DNA from: Latrodectus hesperus
Lineage: Eukaryota; Arthropoda; Arachnida; Araneae; Theridiidae
DNA: 64,000 bases
Direction: 5' to 3'
NCBI GenBank assembly: GCA_037975125.1
Contig: CM075850.1
Span: forward strand, 127,615,292-127,679,291
The position numbers and the translations under genes are program-made. Below are positions 10,761 to 22,998 of the stretch, piece after piece. The notes beneath the pieces are model-generated. The model saw nothing but the letters and a program-made list of their open reading frames with translations, was not told the origin of the DNA and did not search any database. Positions within the stretch are counted from its first letter, which is position 1; each line of letters opens with the position of its first letter.

Positions 10761-13700
10761 TAATTTGGTACCCTCGGCGGGACGGAGTATTTTGTTATAT
10801 TTTTGACTGAGCTTCGAAATTCAAGATGGATTTTGGCGCTCTTAAGTCTCAAAGAAAAGGACAACGAACAGCACTCTCTTTTACTATGAAGAAAACTGAA
10901 CTAGGAATTATCAAAAGAAGTAAGTGATATAAATACGCTTCCAATTTTGAAATGTCTGTTAAATGATAAATTTCAGTGACTGGATGTTTGTCAGACTGAA
11001 ATTTCTGAGAAACTTTTGTAGTCTAAAAATGTCGAACAAATATTCAATAGTGATTTTGTTGAAGCTGAAAATTACGGATATCAATTTATTGAAATGTCTT
11101 CGCAAATTGATTTGAAATTAAAAGAACCATGTGATAAGGAATAGAGGAAGTTCAAATAACCGAAAATTGAAATTAAAGAATTCAATAGAGAAGCAAAAGA
11201 ATACCTCACATTTTGGAATTAATTTTAAAAAAAATCCAGGATGACAGAACCATTACCGATGAAAACAAATTTCAATAGTTATTGTAACCTATGGAGCCGG
11301 GCTCTAAAGTTGAACGCTTAGTGCTTAGCTACCCAGCTACTGCAGATAACTATTCGAAGGCAATTGAACAGTTAAAGGAGCATTTGGGGGTTGAAGATTT
11401 ACTAGTGCAGATTTATGTCCGAGATTTAATGTCGATGGTCATGAAGAATGCCTCTACAGGAAGAATGAGAACTGATTTACCATCTCTTTATGGTGAGCTA
11501 GAAACTAAACTACGTGTATAAGAAAGTCTTGGAAGAACTCAGGAAAAATACGGAGATATCCGGACAACTTTGGTTGAGAGTTGTGTTCCCGAAGAAGTAT
11601 TAGTCGTCTTGGAAAGGAGCCATAAACATGACTCTTCAAAAACAAGATCATTAGAACTTTTAATGGACTTCCTTCGTCAGGAGGTAAAGGGTGAAGAAAT
11701 GGTACTTCTGGCTCGTTCTGGATTCGGCCTCTGTCAAAATCAGCGGAAAATTGAACAGGTAAAACCTGCTAACAGCATCAGCATTCGTAATTTTGGACAA
11801 TTCAGGTAAGACCATTAATAATTTTATTTTTTGCGATAAATCACACCCTAGAGAAAAATGTTTTACCGCGAAGAAAATGACATTGGTTGATAAAAAGCAA
11901 TTGTTATTAATTACGAGGCATATTTTTCTTGTTTAAAAAAGGCTGGACATTTAAATAAATATTGTAGTTTAAAAAATTAATTACATTGCTCTTATTGTAA
12001 AAATAATCATTGGGATATTATGTGTAATAAGCAGGAAAAAATAAATGAAAAATATATTCAAAAGGAGAGTTCCCTTTCTAGTGCAGGCAGATGCGAAACA
12101 GTATTTTTGCAAAACCTTTCTGTTCGCATTAGGTGTCAAGGTCGGCAGAAAAGCATTCGCGCTGTAATAGACACTGGGAGTCAGAGAAATTACGTAAGCG
12201 AAAATTTGATGACCCAGTTTGGAAGGAGACGTTGATCCATGCACGCTTTTTGCGGAGAATGAAACTAAACCAAAACAACATCAAGTGTTTTCTGTGGAAG
12301 TCAGAAATTCGAAACTTGGCTCGTTCTAGGCTCTTTCTGAAAAACAGATTTATGGATTTATTCCTACAATTGAGAATAGAAAGATTTTGAATGAATTAAT
12401 ATAAATTAAAATAGATTTTACCGATTCTTTTCGAAAGGAAGCAGAAATTAATCTTTTAATTGGTGCAGTTGTTATAGGAAAATTACTATCCGGAAATTCT
12501 TTCGAATTAAAATCTGGTCTAACTGCCATTGAAATGAAACTCCAGTGGACTGTATTTGGAAGATATAATTCATGTGAGGGGAATAATATTTCAAAAACTC
12601 TATCGATGTATTCTATGAAGATAACCTTAAGTAAATTATGGGAACTTGAACTTCTAGGAATTTTCGATCCAACCCCAGTCGAAAAATAAAAAAAACTGAT
12701 TTTAATTTACATGATTTCAATAATAAAATGAAAACTGTTCCTGATGAAAGATATGATTTAGAACTCCCATGGAAAAATAATAATATGAATCTATCGAATA
12801 ATAGAGAACTAGTTTTTAAAAGACACGCGAATTATTAACAGATTAGGATGCAGAGAATGTTTTGTTTATCAGCGTGTTTTTCAGGATTGGAAAAAATTAA
12901 AAATATCGAACGCGTGCCGGATTTTGATATAAACAATCAATGTCATTATTTGTCTCAAACCAGTAATTAAATTAGCGAGCCAAACAGCTAAAATCCGTCC
13001 TGTATTTGATGCTTCTGCCTCGGAGAAAGGGAAGTCTTCTTCAAATGAATGTTTGTATAAAGGAATTAGTCTTATTGAGTTAATATACCTTATATTCTTG
13101 ATAGATTTAGAATGCAGCGAATGTTTATTAGTGCTGTAGTAGCTATTGGTATTAGTGCTGATATTGAAAAAGCTTTTTAATATTGTCTATAGCACCACAT
13201 CACAGATATTTTCTTATATTTTTTCTCCATCCAATAAATGTCAGCTAGTTTATGGACATTTTAGGGATGTTTTTGGAGTCTCTTTAAGCCCGTTCCTGCT
13301 TAATGCTTCTATTATACATTTCTTAGAAAACTGTAAACCTGAATAATATGATGTAATTGAGAAGCTTAAGCGTTCCTTCTACATATATAATTGCGTGTCG
13401 GGTGTATTTAATAGCTATGAACAAAAGCAATTTATAAAACATACTAAATTAATTATGATGAATGGATGTTTTAATTTGCGTAATTTTGAAAGCACTGTCA
13501 CTGGTATAAATGTTGATAAACTTTCAGAGGAGATACTTCTGTGTTAGGAATAATTTAGAATTTGGATAACAATACATTAAAATGTTGCACAGATTTGAAT
13601 GCTTTGACTTCTAATACTAAAATTACAAAAAGAGTAATTATATCAATTATACAAAGAATTTTCAATACTATTGGATTATTAACACCAATTACATTGCTTC

Positions 13701-14597
13701 CTAAAATGTTATTACAAAATTTGTGGTAAATAAAAATTTCTTGAATGAAGAATTGTCTCAAAATAATTTAAGTGAATTTTAAAAATGGTTTAAAGATTTA
13801 TCTATTTTAAAAGATGTATCTTTGTCTAGTGATTTAATGGCAATGACCTGCCTCGAGAAATTATATGGTAATTAATTCAACATCTGAATAACATGTTTTT
13901 GTGGATGCTTACAAGGGGCATGCGCAGCGTGCTTCTTTGTTCGATCGGTATTCGATGCTGAAGTTAAGGTAATTCTCATACGAATAAAATCTAGAGTCAC
14001 ACCCTTAAAACTTTTAAGTATTCCGCGTTTAGGATTAATGGCTTCCTGCATAGGTTCTAGACTTGCAAATTCTATTATTAATGCGCTCGATTTACCAGGT
14101 ATAAAAATTACTTTTTGGTCCGATTCTACCTCGGCTTTTTAATGGATAAAATAGCAAGGAAATTGGTCTATTTTGTGTAAAACCGAGTTAAAGAGATTCG
14201 TGATTTGACAAAATGTCAGTTATGGAGACATATTCCTGGAAATATGAATATTGTTGATGTATTATCGCGGGGTTGTTCTGTGAAACAAATGTATTTTTCC
14301 CAAATGGTGGGAAGACCCTTTGTGGCTGTGAGAATGTTCTGAGTATTGGCCTGTTGGAGAAACTCTCTGCCAAACTGAACAAGTAGATTTGGAAAGAAAA
14401 AAAGTTAAAGAAATGAATATTGATCTATCAAAATACGCACCCCCTTGGCTTTTGAATGATGTATCATGTTATAATAAATTGACTAGAGAATATTTGCATG
14501 ACTATTGAGGTTTGTAAATAATTGTAAAATATGTCCGAATAAATGCAAAGATCATGAACTTACCTTATCAGAAATAGAGAATTCCAAAGAAACTTCA
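10761..14597 (+). pseudogene. BEL/Pao gag-pol relic
   Basis: A start codon at about 10825 opens a short basic MDFGALKSQRKG segment. Gag (DUF1759-like) is clear from 11291, with MEPGSKVERLVLSYPATADN and YSKAIEQLKEHLGVEDL. A zinc knuckle (HCSYCKNNHWDIMC) and aspartic protease (VIDTGSQRNYVSE, about 12160-12210) follow. The A17/Pao region reads LIGAVVIGKLLSG and KLQWTVFGR. RT pieces read PVFDASA, CLYKGISLIELIPYILDRFR and ADIEKAF, with FGVSLSPFLLNASI after them. The domain after RT reads KRVIISIIQRIFNTIGLLTP, and WWEDPLWL lies near the end. All the expected order is present, but stops and frameshifts occur throughout. Confidence 0.85.
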
Positions 14598-14823
14598 TGT
14601 TTTTTGTTCTTTTGTAGTGTAGTAGAAGAGTAAAAATGGTGCAACAAAGCTGTGCTTTTGTGTTTGTCACTAAATTCTTTGCTTTCCTCAATGAATCATA
14701 TTTTGAAAACACTTTTATTATCATATCAAAATATATCCAGCATCGGGTAGATGCAAACCCCATGGAAAAAGAACGTTGAAAATATTACTCAAAAATACTT
14801 ATTATCTATTTTGAAACGCAACA
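14598..14823 (+). repeat. 3' LTR of the BEL/Pao element
   Basis: This 226-bp partner of the repeat at 10534-10760 also begins TG and ends ACA. A short purine-rich stretch (CCAAAGAAAC) precedes it as a weak polypurine tract. I saw no matching target duplication outside the two LTRs, so either the outer ends are mis-set or the duplication has decayed. Confidence 0.8.
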
Positions 14824-14989
14824 TCGGGGAATATGATGCATGGGATGGAATTTCTTAGCCTAGTTTTGAAATTTTTTGACGAAATCGTTTCTTGGAACAT
14901 TATCAGCCATTTTTCTTGGACTACTCCCTTTACATTGTCCAATTGCTGACAATATTCTTCCGAATTCAGCCTTTTGTTCTATTTTTTAA

Positions 14990-15330
14990 TATTTATAATG
15001 TATTGGTCCTCAAATGTCTAATCGTATGCACAACATTCTCTTATTCAGAGTCAAATTTTTTTTAGAGTTGGAAGAGCTAAATTTTCTGCACAATATACCC
15101 TTTTTCTTATGATGTTTACGTAAGTAATCCACTTTTCATCCCCAGTCATCATCTAGTTCAAGAAGGGGTTGGTTCTGTCCTAAAACAAGCAGAGATAGGA
15201 ATATGATGACTCAGTTATCTAAATTCTTCTGACTAAATTCACGTGGCACCCATTTTGAATATTTCCACACCAGTCTTATATTCCAAAAAATATATATTCT
15301 GAAATAGTTTATTGAACTGAGTTAAGCTTT
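14990..15330 (-). pseudogene. Mariner transposase relic, central part
   Basis: On the minus strand WVPREFSQKNLDN is followed in a shifted frame by NPFLN.MMTGDEKWITYVNI, IRKR and NLALPTLKKNLTLNKRML. TGDEKW contains the first catalytic Asp of mariner DD34D transposases. Stops and frameshifts inactivate it, and no terminal repeats were found. It sits just downstream of the BEL/Pao 3' LTR. Confidence 0.65.
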
Positions 15331-15814
15331 CTGCGAAATCTGATGTTGTCAGAAAAAGATATAATATGCTTTTAACAACATCGTCATCTATCAATTTACA
15401 AAACTTTCCGGTAGACCTAATATTTATTAAATTGCAATGGGTAAGTTTAAGAATGGGCTTTTTTATTTTGCATGCGTACGCTATATTAGTAATTGATATT
15501 TCCTCTCTTTAAACGAATCCCTTTTTTTTTATCAATATATCATAAACATGATTACTTCCGGTTACCATTATTCGAATTGTCATTGGCTCTGAACTGATAA
15601 CTGTTACTGTTTCAGTGTGCAGCATTTTGTACCCGTTACGTTACTCCGCATACAACTTTATTCAGCTTAGTATATTGTATCCGCATAGGTTACTTCTCAT
15701 ATCTGGTTCCTTTCAGCCTCTGAATGAGTTTCAAACAATATCAGTTTGAACATTTTATCTGGAAATAAAATGTAATTGTAACGATTTTTCTAGATTGCTG
15801 AAAGCAATTGCTGT

Positions 15815-15985
15815 TTTGGAAATGAAAAGTACTGTTTACTGTTAGCTATATTAAATTACCAATTACAAAATACTGCTAACGGATACTTTTCTCCATTTCT
15901 TGTAGCGAATAACAAGTGGTGATAATGAGGAACAAGAATAGTTTCATATTTAACTTTGCGATAGAAACAGAATGAAACATCCTCT
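15815..15985 (+). repeat. Dispersed repeat R, copy 1
   Basis: Similar in the same orientation to 36016-36190, sharing ATACTTTTCTCCATTTCTTG and AACTTTGCGATAGAAACAGA. Its core GTTAGCTATATT...AATACTGCTAAC is a damaged version of the perfect hairpin in the other copy. Confidence 0.75.
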
Positions 15986-16207
15986 TATTTGATTTCTCAA
16001 TATTGAATATTTTCATTTTCCCTATCGCCTCCCCGTCAAGTTCTTTGGCTGTTTACTTTTCTGTATCGATGAGAAGTAATGTGAAAGAAGTTATATTATG
16101 TATTAGAAATTTTCGATAATAGAGTGCATTGTCTCTTAGTTGAATTCATTGTATCTGAATAAATTATTTTGTCTCTTCAGCTACTCTTATTTTCTTATTA
16201 TATAAAG

Positions 16208-18700
16208 CAGGGGTGGCAAAGACATTTTAGGTAGTCCACGCGACCATCTCGATAATGACCTCGGATATTAACAATTTAATTTATGACTTACGACATAGAG
16301 TTTATGAATTATTTAAAAAAATTTACTACAGTTTACACTTTAAAATATAAAACAAACTGTGCAAAGTAATATAATGAATTTGTTATTTTACAATGGAGAA
16401 TTAAATAGAAACAACTTGACAAAGTGAGATACTTAGATTAAATCCAGTAGCCGGCGCGATGATAGCGACGTGGCGAGTCGACTAGTCCATCCGTCACCCC
16501 CCCTTAAGTTTCAGTTCTTACGTTTCAGGTAGCTCGCTTTCTACCGCACTGAGGCGATAATTTGTTGTTTAATCAACCCTTCCAAAATGACTCGGCCAGG
16601 TTCCAATGCTAAGAGAAGTAAAACATACCATTATCACAATGAGTAGGAAGATGATTTCTTTTTTGTTATGATGAAGAAGAAATGTGTTTGTCTCATATGT
16701 AACTCAAGTGTGGCACTACCAAAAAAGCAACCGTTGAAAGACATTTTAAAACCATGCATTTAAAATACGTTACAGACTTTCCAATCGGTTGTGAACTTCG
16801 AAAAATTAAGTGCATGAATTAAAATCGAATTCACATTTAAAGCAATCGTTATTTTTGAGACCAGGCACCAAAGCTAAAACAGCAACATTGGCTTCATTTA
16901 ATATTACAAAAGATTTAATAAAGCGAAAAAAAACACATTTGAAGTTGGAAAATTGATAAAAAAAGCTTTCTGTAAGGAAGGAGAAGTGCTTTCCAACGAT
17001 TTTAAAAACTAATCTGAAATAATATTGTTAATAAGCAATATTTCTTTGTCGTGTAACACTATGATGCGACGGACTGAAGCTATGAATAATAATTTGGTGG
17101 ATTTATTAAATGATGATTTAAAAGATTGTAATCTACTATCACTTCAATTTGATGAATCGCCGGAAATTAGTGACATTGCACAGTTATGCAATTTTGTGAG
17201 AATGGTTTTCGAAGATATGACTTCAAAGGAAGAGTTATTATCTATAATTTCATTGAAAGGAACAAACAAGGGCCCGATATATCTACAATTTACTTAAAAA
17301 CTTTGTTGACTAAGACAGGATTTCCAATATATAAATTGGTCTCTATTACAACAGATGGAGCTCCAGCAATGGTCGGGAATCGAATTGGTTTTATTGCCTT
17401 TTCCAATAATGATGAGGAAATTCCTAGTTTTACCAGCTATAAATGTATTATTCATCAGCAGGTATTGTGTTAAAAAATACTAAAATCTAATTTTATAATG
17501 CAAATTGCTTTTAAAATCATCAATTCCATCCAATTCAAGAAGTCTTCAGAGACGACAATTTCGAGCGTTTTTGGAAGTAACTGGATCAGAGTACGGAGAT
17601 CTCGTATTGCACACAATCGTGAGGTGGCTAAGCCGTGGTCCTTTTTTAAAAAAGATTTCGTATTCTGTTAATTGAAATTAAAAAAATTTCTACGAATGGA
17701 AGGAGAGCACATTACTGAATTGGAAGATGAGAATGGCTCATGAAACTAGCTTTTCTCTGTGATATCATTGCAAAACTTAACGACTTAAATCTAAATCTAT
17801 AAAGAAAGAATAAATGTTTAACAGACATGGTGAGAGCGATTAAAACTGTCAAAGAAACGTTAAAAAGGGTGCGTCTCACTTAAGAAAACATGAATTGAGA
17901 AACTTCAAAAACATGGAGGAAAAGTGCATCCATAATCCAAACCGAGATTTCGAAGATTTTGCCGAACACTTAGATGTTTGGCTTGAAGAATTTGAAAGAA
18001 GATTCGTTGACTTAACTAGGTTGGAAGAAATACTCAGTTTTATGATATTTCCATTTAATGAAAATGTCAACATTGATGGAGTATCTGAAAAAATAGGACA
18101 TTTAATAGATACCACATCAGTTACGGTCGTGGAAGAAATTATTAAATTAAGATGTGATATATTTCTGAAATCCAGAGCATTTAGCAATACTGACTTTTGG
18201 AAATTAATTTCTGAGGAAACGTTTCCAAATATTTAAAAATTGATTTTGTATTTGAAATCATATTTTGGATCGATATATCTTTGGGAATCTGCTTTTTTAA
18301 CCATGAACCCCATAAAAACCAAACATCGGTCGCGTTTAACAGATGAACATTTAATTTCGTATTTACGCATTGCAATATGCTCATCCCAACCACAATATGG
18401 TAAACTTGTCACACATATACAGTGCCAAATTTCAACTGAACGAAGTGAATAGGATGATCAATTTTTTGATATATGATTACTTTGATTATTTACGTCAGTA
18501 ATTTTTTTGTAAAGGTTAATTTTTTTTAATTAAGTTTTTTTTTGTAAGAAAAATTAGATAATTTACCATTTTTTCTTGTTACTGGAAATGAATATGTAAA
18601 CATATACGTTACGTTAATTTAGCTCCGCCTTTGGTAGACCACCTTCGATTTTTTTAGTGTGGAGTAGACCGCGGAATCCAAAAGTCTGACCCCCCCCCTG
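16208..18700 (+). mobile_element. hAT element (GTF2IRD2/ZBED-like), copy 1, inactivated
   Basis: Ends are CAGGGGTGGC at 16208 and the complement of CAGGGGGGGG at 18700, hAT-style termini. Inside, a BED zinc finger (CVCLICNSSVAL, then VERHFKTMH after a one-base frameshift) lies at 16680-16760. The catalytic region follows at 17025-17470 with LLSLQFDESPEISDIAQLCN, ITTDGAPAMVG and CIIHQQVLC. A middle region spans 17895-18236. The hAT C-terminal dimerisation region reads FWKLISEETFPN, YLWESAFLTM and RSRLTDEHL to 18450. Several stops and frameshifts break it. The closest known family is the GTF2IRD2/ZBED-type (Charlie8-like) hAT transposase. Confidence 0.85.
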
Positions 18701-19283
18701 CATTATACAGTGACTCTTAAAAATCACATTCTAAATTAATATTATTATTATTTTTTGTTTCTGTAATTTATTTGGAAGAATTGCTTTTATAAAATATTTA
18801 AAATTGTACATTAATCCTTACCTTTCTTCATGTTTCATTTGAACGTTTATTTACTTTTAAAATTTTTTAAGGATATTCCATAAATTTGTTAAATATTAGA
18901 AAGTATTGATGTTCACTAGATTTGTAATACTTGAGAAAGTTTCAAATGGTTCATAGAAACTGTTATAATCTTTTTTATCATTCATTTTAATATCAAAATT
19001 ATTATATATGTCCTAGAAATTACAAGATATGGACCAGTATATGGAGGTGAGGTTTCACACTATCAATATGTAAAAATACATGGGAACAAGTTTGCAGTGA
19101 GGGGTAAACATAAACAGATTTTTTACAGTGTCTAGATGTTGAAATAGGATTAAGAGATTGCATAATTGACTCACTTCCTGTGACGTCAAAGTCACATGAC
19201 AAGTACGCTCCACGATTTGTTTACTTTTTCCCAAACCTAATAACACGCTAGATTTCGATTAGATTTTGTACGTGAGTTTAAAT

Positions 19284-22077
19284 ATGGACGATAAAAATTT
19301 ATGTAAATCTAGATATTGTGCAGCATATGGATGCAAAAATGCCAAGTATAAGGCTGATTGCAGAGAAAAATCATTTTTTAGATTTCCCTTAAAGAATCAA
19401 AAACTACTAAAAGAATGGCTCATTAAGTTACGACGAGAAGAATTTTCCCCTTCCCCATGGTCAGTTTTATGCTCTGATCATTTTGAAGAGACAGATTTTA
19501 AGTATGAAAACTTCACGAATCGGCGTTTATTGAAACAAGATGCTGTTCCAAGCAAATTTGTTTTCTCGAAGCCAAAAAATGAACGGCGTGTGATTCGGCG
19601 CCAGCTTCCAGAACAAGGGAATGATGAAAACGAGGATGCCTGTACAACAGAGTAAGTAATTTTGTTTTGCCAGTTTATTCTCTCTATGGAATTAAGTGTT
19701 ATAAAAATTTGCTATATTAAATTAAACAAATATTATATTTTGAAACTTGATATGAATCTAATGTAATTTGACTTTATTATCAAATATTTTTAAGAAATTT
19801 AAGTATGTTTAACATATTTTATGTATATTACCTTAAATGTGAATGAAAAAATTATCATTATCAAAATTAAAATTTATATTAAAAATTGATAAATGCATTA
19901 CAAATTACTGAAATTAATTTTAATTAATAAAATTGCTTACTGTAATATAATAATAAAATAATCACACAATACATATAATGAATGCACATATCCTACTTAT
20001 AAATTATTATTCAAAATATAAATCTTGTAAAAGATAAATGAATCCTCACAAGGAAAAAATTAAGAAAATAATAACAATATAAAAAATATTACTTAAGGTT
20101 CTCTCTTTGGTGGTTATTTTAGCTTTAAATGAATAAGTAATATAGTTTTTTATGGGCTAAAATTACAATTTTTTTCCCTCAGTGAAGAAGGAAATTGAAT
20201 TGTTAATTTTCTAGTCTTTAACTCAACGGTTTATTTGTATCACATATTAAGTGTGGATTTGCATTATTTTGAAATCAGTTTTAAAATGTTTTCTGTATTT
20301 CATAATTACTGATTGAGAATGAAACACTGAATTAAATTCCTTACATAATTATACAACTATTAATTTGTCTTCTATTTGAATACAATAAAGTTAATTTATT
20401 TCTGTAAGCTTGATACCAGACAAATTCCTGCTGTATTATCTTCAAACTATTAATTTTCAATTTAATTATTTTCTAATATATGTCTTGATTCTAAATAACA
20501 CTTAATTTGACCTTAAGTAATGCTGAACATCAGAAACTTTATCTTGTGCTTGCATCTAAATGAATAAAAAAATTTGTTTAGCTTCTTTTTCAGGCACTAA
20601 TATGGATAATAGTTCAGATTGTACTTTAAATGTAGGTTAAATTAGTCAAGTGCAAAATATGAAGAAATGAACACATCAAATTTTTCATTATTACTAAAAT
20701 GAAATGAATTATTTAACTGAGCATTTTTTTATTCTAAAATTGAAAAAAAGGAAAAACTTTTGTGATTAATTTTTGATTTTTTAATTATACATATAACACT
20801 TATATTGAAATTTTTTGTTTTATTTGAGATAAATAACTCTTTTTCAGAAGTTATCCTTTGTCACATTAATTTTTAAAATCAACAAATTATATAAAAAATG
20901 TTACTTTTTGTTTCATTCATTTATATGGCTTAGATATCTAACAAAAATTAATGAGAAAAAACTAAGGACTAAGTTACAATCATCAAAACAGATATTGGTG
21001 AAAATTGACATGTATTTTGTTCCATGATTCATTGACTTTAAAACTATTTAAATATATGTTAATAATATAATTTCTATTATTTTTAGGACCTCTTTGGGAA
21101 ATAAAAATGTCTCAACACAAACTAGTAGCTTCAGTGATATCATTGATGAACTTTCCTTGGCACAAAAAGAAGCTTGTGAACTTAAAAATATCTTATCATC
21201 AAAAGAATTTAAACCAGAGAACATAAATTCTGATGAACAGATGGTAGCAGTTACTGGTTTCACAAAGCAAATGTTTTTTGCTCTGTTTAAATTTCTTAAT
21301 ATTGAAGGAGATTTGATAAAAGGGAAAACATTACGGGCAATTGATCAATTTTTCTTGTTCCTAATAAAGTTGCGTACAGGAATATCGAATGAATTCTTGT
21401 CTTTATTGTTTCATATTTCGGATTCAACTGTTTCAAGATACTTTGTCCACACAGTCGGTATTTTAAATAAAAAATTCAGGATATTAAATATTTGGCCTAG
21501 TAAAGACCAAGTAGCAGAGGCCATGCCATCCCATGTTTCCAGAGAAAATAAGAATTGCCGCGTAATCATAGATTGCACAGAATTCAATATACAGAAGCCA
21601 AGCAATCCAAGAGAACAGCAAATGACTTTCAGCAGTTACAAAAACAACAATACTTTAAAAGGCATGATTGGTATAATGCCCTCTGGAGCAATTACTTTCA
21701 TATCAGACTTATATTGTGGAAGTATTTCTGATAAGGAATTATTTCTTCAGAGTGGTATTATGAATAAATTAGAAGCAGGTGACATGGTGATGGCAGATAA
21801 GGGCTTTCGAATTGAAAAAGAACTGTCAGAAATAAATTGTGTTTTGAAAACACCCTCGTTTTTAAGAGATAAAATACAGTTTCCTGCTGTAGAGCGGGAA
21901 AGCAATACTGTTGTTTCAAATACAAGGGTTCATGTGGAAAGGGCGATTTCCAGAATAAAATACTTTAAGTATTTTGAAGGAGATATACCTTATACGTCAC
22001 TACATAATATTTCTGAAATTTTTTTCATAACATGTAATTTAGTTAATTTTAGAAAACCTTTAATAAAAATAAACTAG
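19284..22077 (+). CDS. THAP-domain DDE transposase, spliced, apparently intact
   Basis: Exon 1 (19284-19651) ends at a GTAAGT donor. Exon 2 (21087-22077) follows a TTTTAG acceptor. The phase-2 junction joins in frame to give 452 residues. THAP spans residues 8-92, with C12, C17, C63 and H66, W45 and W59, and a DAVPS box at 86-90. A helix-turn-helix region (about 205-245; NEFLSLLFHISDSTVSRYF) precedes an IS5/Harbinger-like DDE_Tnp_4 core. The candidate catalytic residues are D285 (IIDCTEF), D360 (MADKGF) and E407 (VHVERAI). THAP would bind element ends and DDE would cleave DNA, in the nucleus. All key residues and frames are intact, so it may be active or recently active. Domestication as a host gene is the alternative. 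AATAAA lies about 75 bases after the stop. Confidence 0.85.
19652..21086 (+). other. Intron of the THAP-DDE transposase
   Basis: A 1435-bp GT-AG intron, AT-rich, with no recognisable coding. A tempting 38-base acceptor-donor pair near 20595-20632 would bring an immediate stop and is not used in my model. Confidence 0.7.
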
Positions 22078-22229
22078 CAATGTCAAGTTTATTTTTATTA
22101 TAAAGGTTTTCTATAACTGTGTGTGTAGCTTTAAACTTTCCTAAACTGTGATTCTAATAAAAGTTTTAAGATTATGTTATGCTTTCTTGCTGAGTAGTTG
22201 CATTTTGCTTTATAAGTTCATATTTTATA

Positions 22230-22751
22230 ACATGCTAATTGTTTTATTTACTAATAAAATGAAATTATGTGTGTATATATCTATATTTAAAATAGTTGAA
22301 GATAATATATTTTTAGTATGAAACTTTTTGTTACTGAAGAAAATATTACTTGGATATTAATAATTCATTTTGAGGAAATACAAAAATAATTTATACAAAT
22401 TAAAAATATGAATTTCATATTTTTTAAGGAAACACATTTTAGAATCACATATTGGTAAAAAATACAAAAAACATGCTAATTGTTTTATTTACTAATAAAA
22501 TGAAATTATGTGTGTATATATCTGTATTTAAAATAGTTGAAGATAATATATTTTTAGTTTTAATATATTTCATATTAAAATTTGTAAGGTTTGATTTTAA
22601 TGGAAAATTTTTAGTATGAAACTTTTTGTTACTGAAGAAAATATTTGGATATTAATATTTCATTTTGAGGAAATGCAAAAATAATTTATATAAATTTCGT
22701 ATTTTTAAGGAAACACATTTTAGAATCACATATTGGTAAAAAATATAAAAA
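22230..22751. repeat. ~245-bp tandem duplication between the convergent genes
   Basis: The unit starting CATGCTAATTGTTTTATTTA at 22231 repeats at 22472. Shared blocks include TTTAAAATAGTTGAAGATAA and GGAAACACATTTTAGAATCA. The second unit carries an extra ~55 bases. It lies in the shared 3' flank of the transposase and exonuclease genes. Confidence 0.85.
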
Positions 22752-22998
22752 AACAAGTCTTTCATTTTTAGCTGTGTAATTTCGAGCTAATAAGTTTGTA
22801 AAGAGATTCACATGTTTCAATAAAACCATTAATTGAAAATAATTAAATTCATTGGGCATTAACGAAAAACATCTGAAATAAATGTGAAGTAAGATTTATT
22901 GGTGACTAAATATTTATTATTACTAACATTGAATTCATAAAGTTGAAAAATCAAATCAAATACTATTTACAAATGAGTTAATGAATGTCATAAATACA

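Noticed and set aside
17876..18187. Minus-strand ORF of 103 codons and its twin at 35114-35473
   Set aside because: Both are antisense to the hAT transposase and occur only because the sense frame is conserved between copies.
16200..18708. 8-bp target duplication for hAT copy 1 from its own two flanks
   Set aside because: ATATAAAG on the left does not match CATTATAC on the right.
20595..20632. Possible 38-base internal exon in the transposase intron (TTTTTCAG|...|GTAGGT)
   Set aside because: Inclusion gives an immediate in-frame stop; the direct 19651-21087 junction keeps THAP and DDE in one frame.
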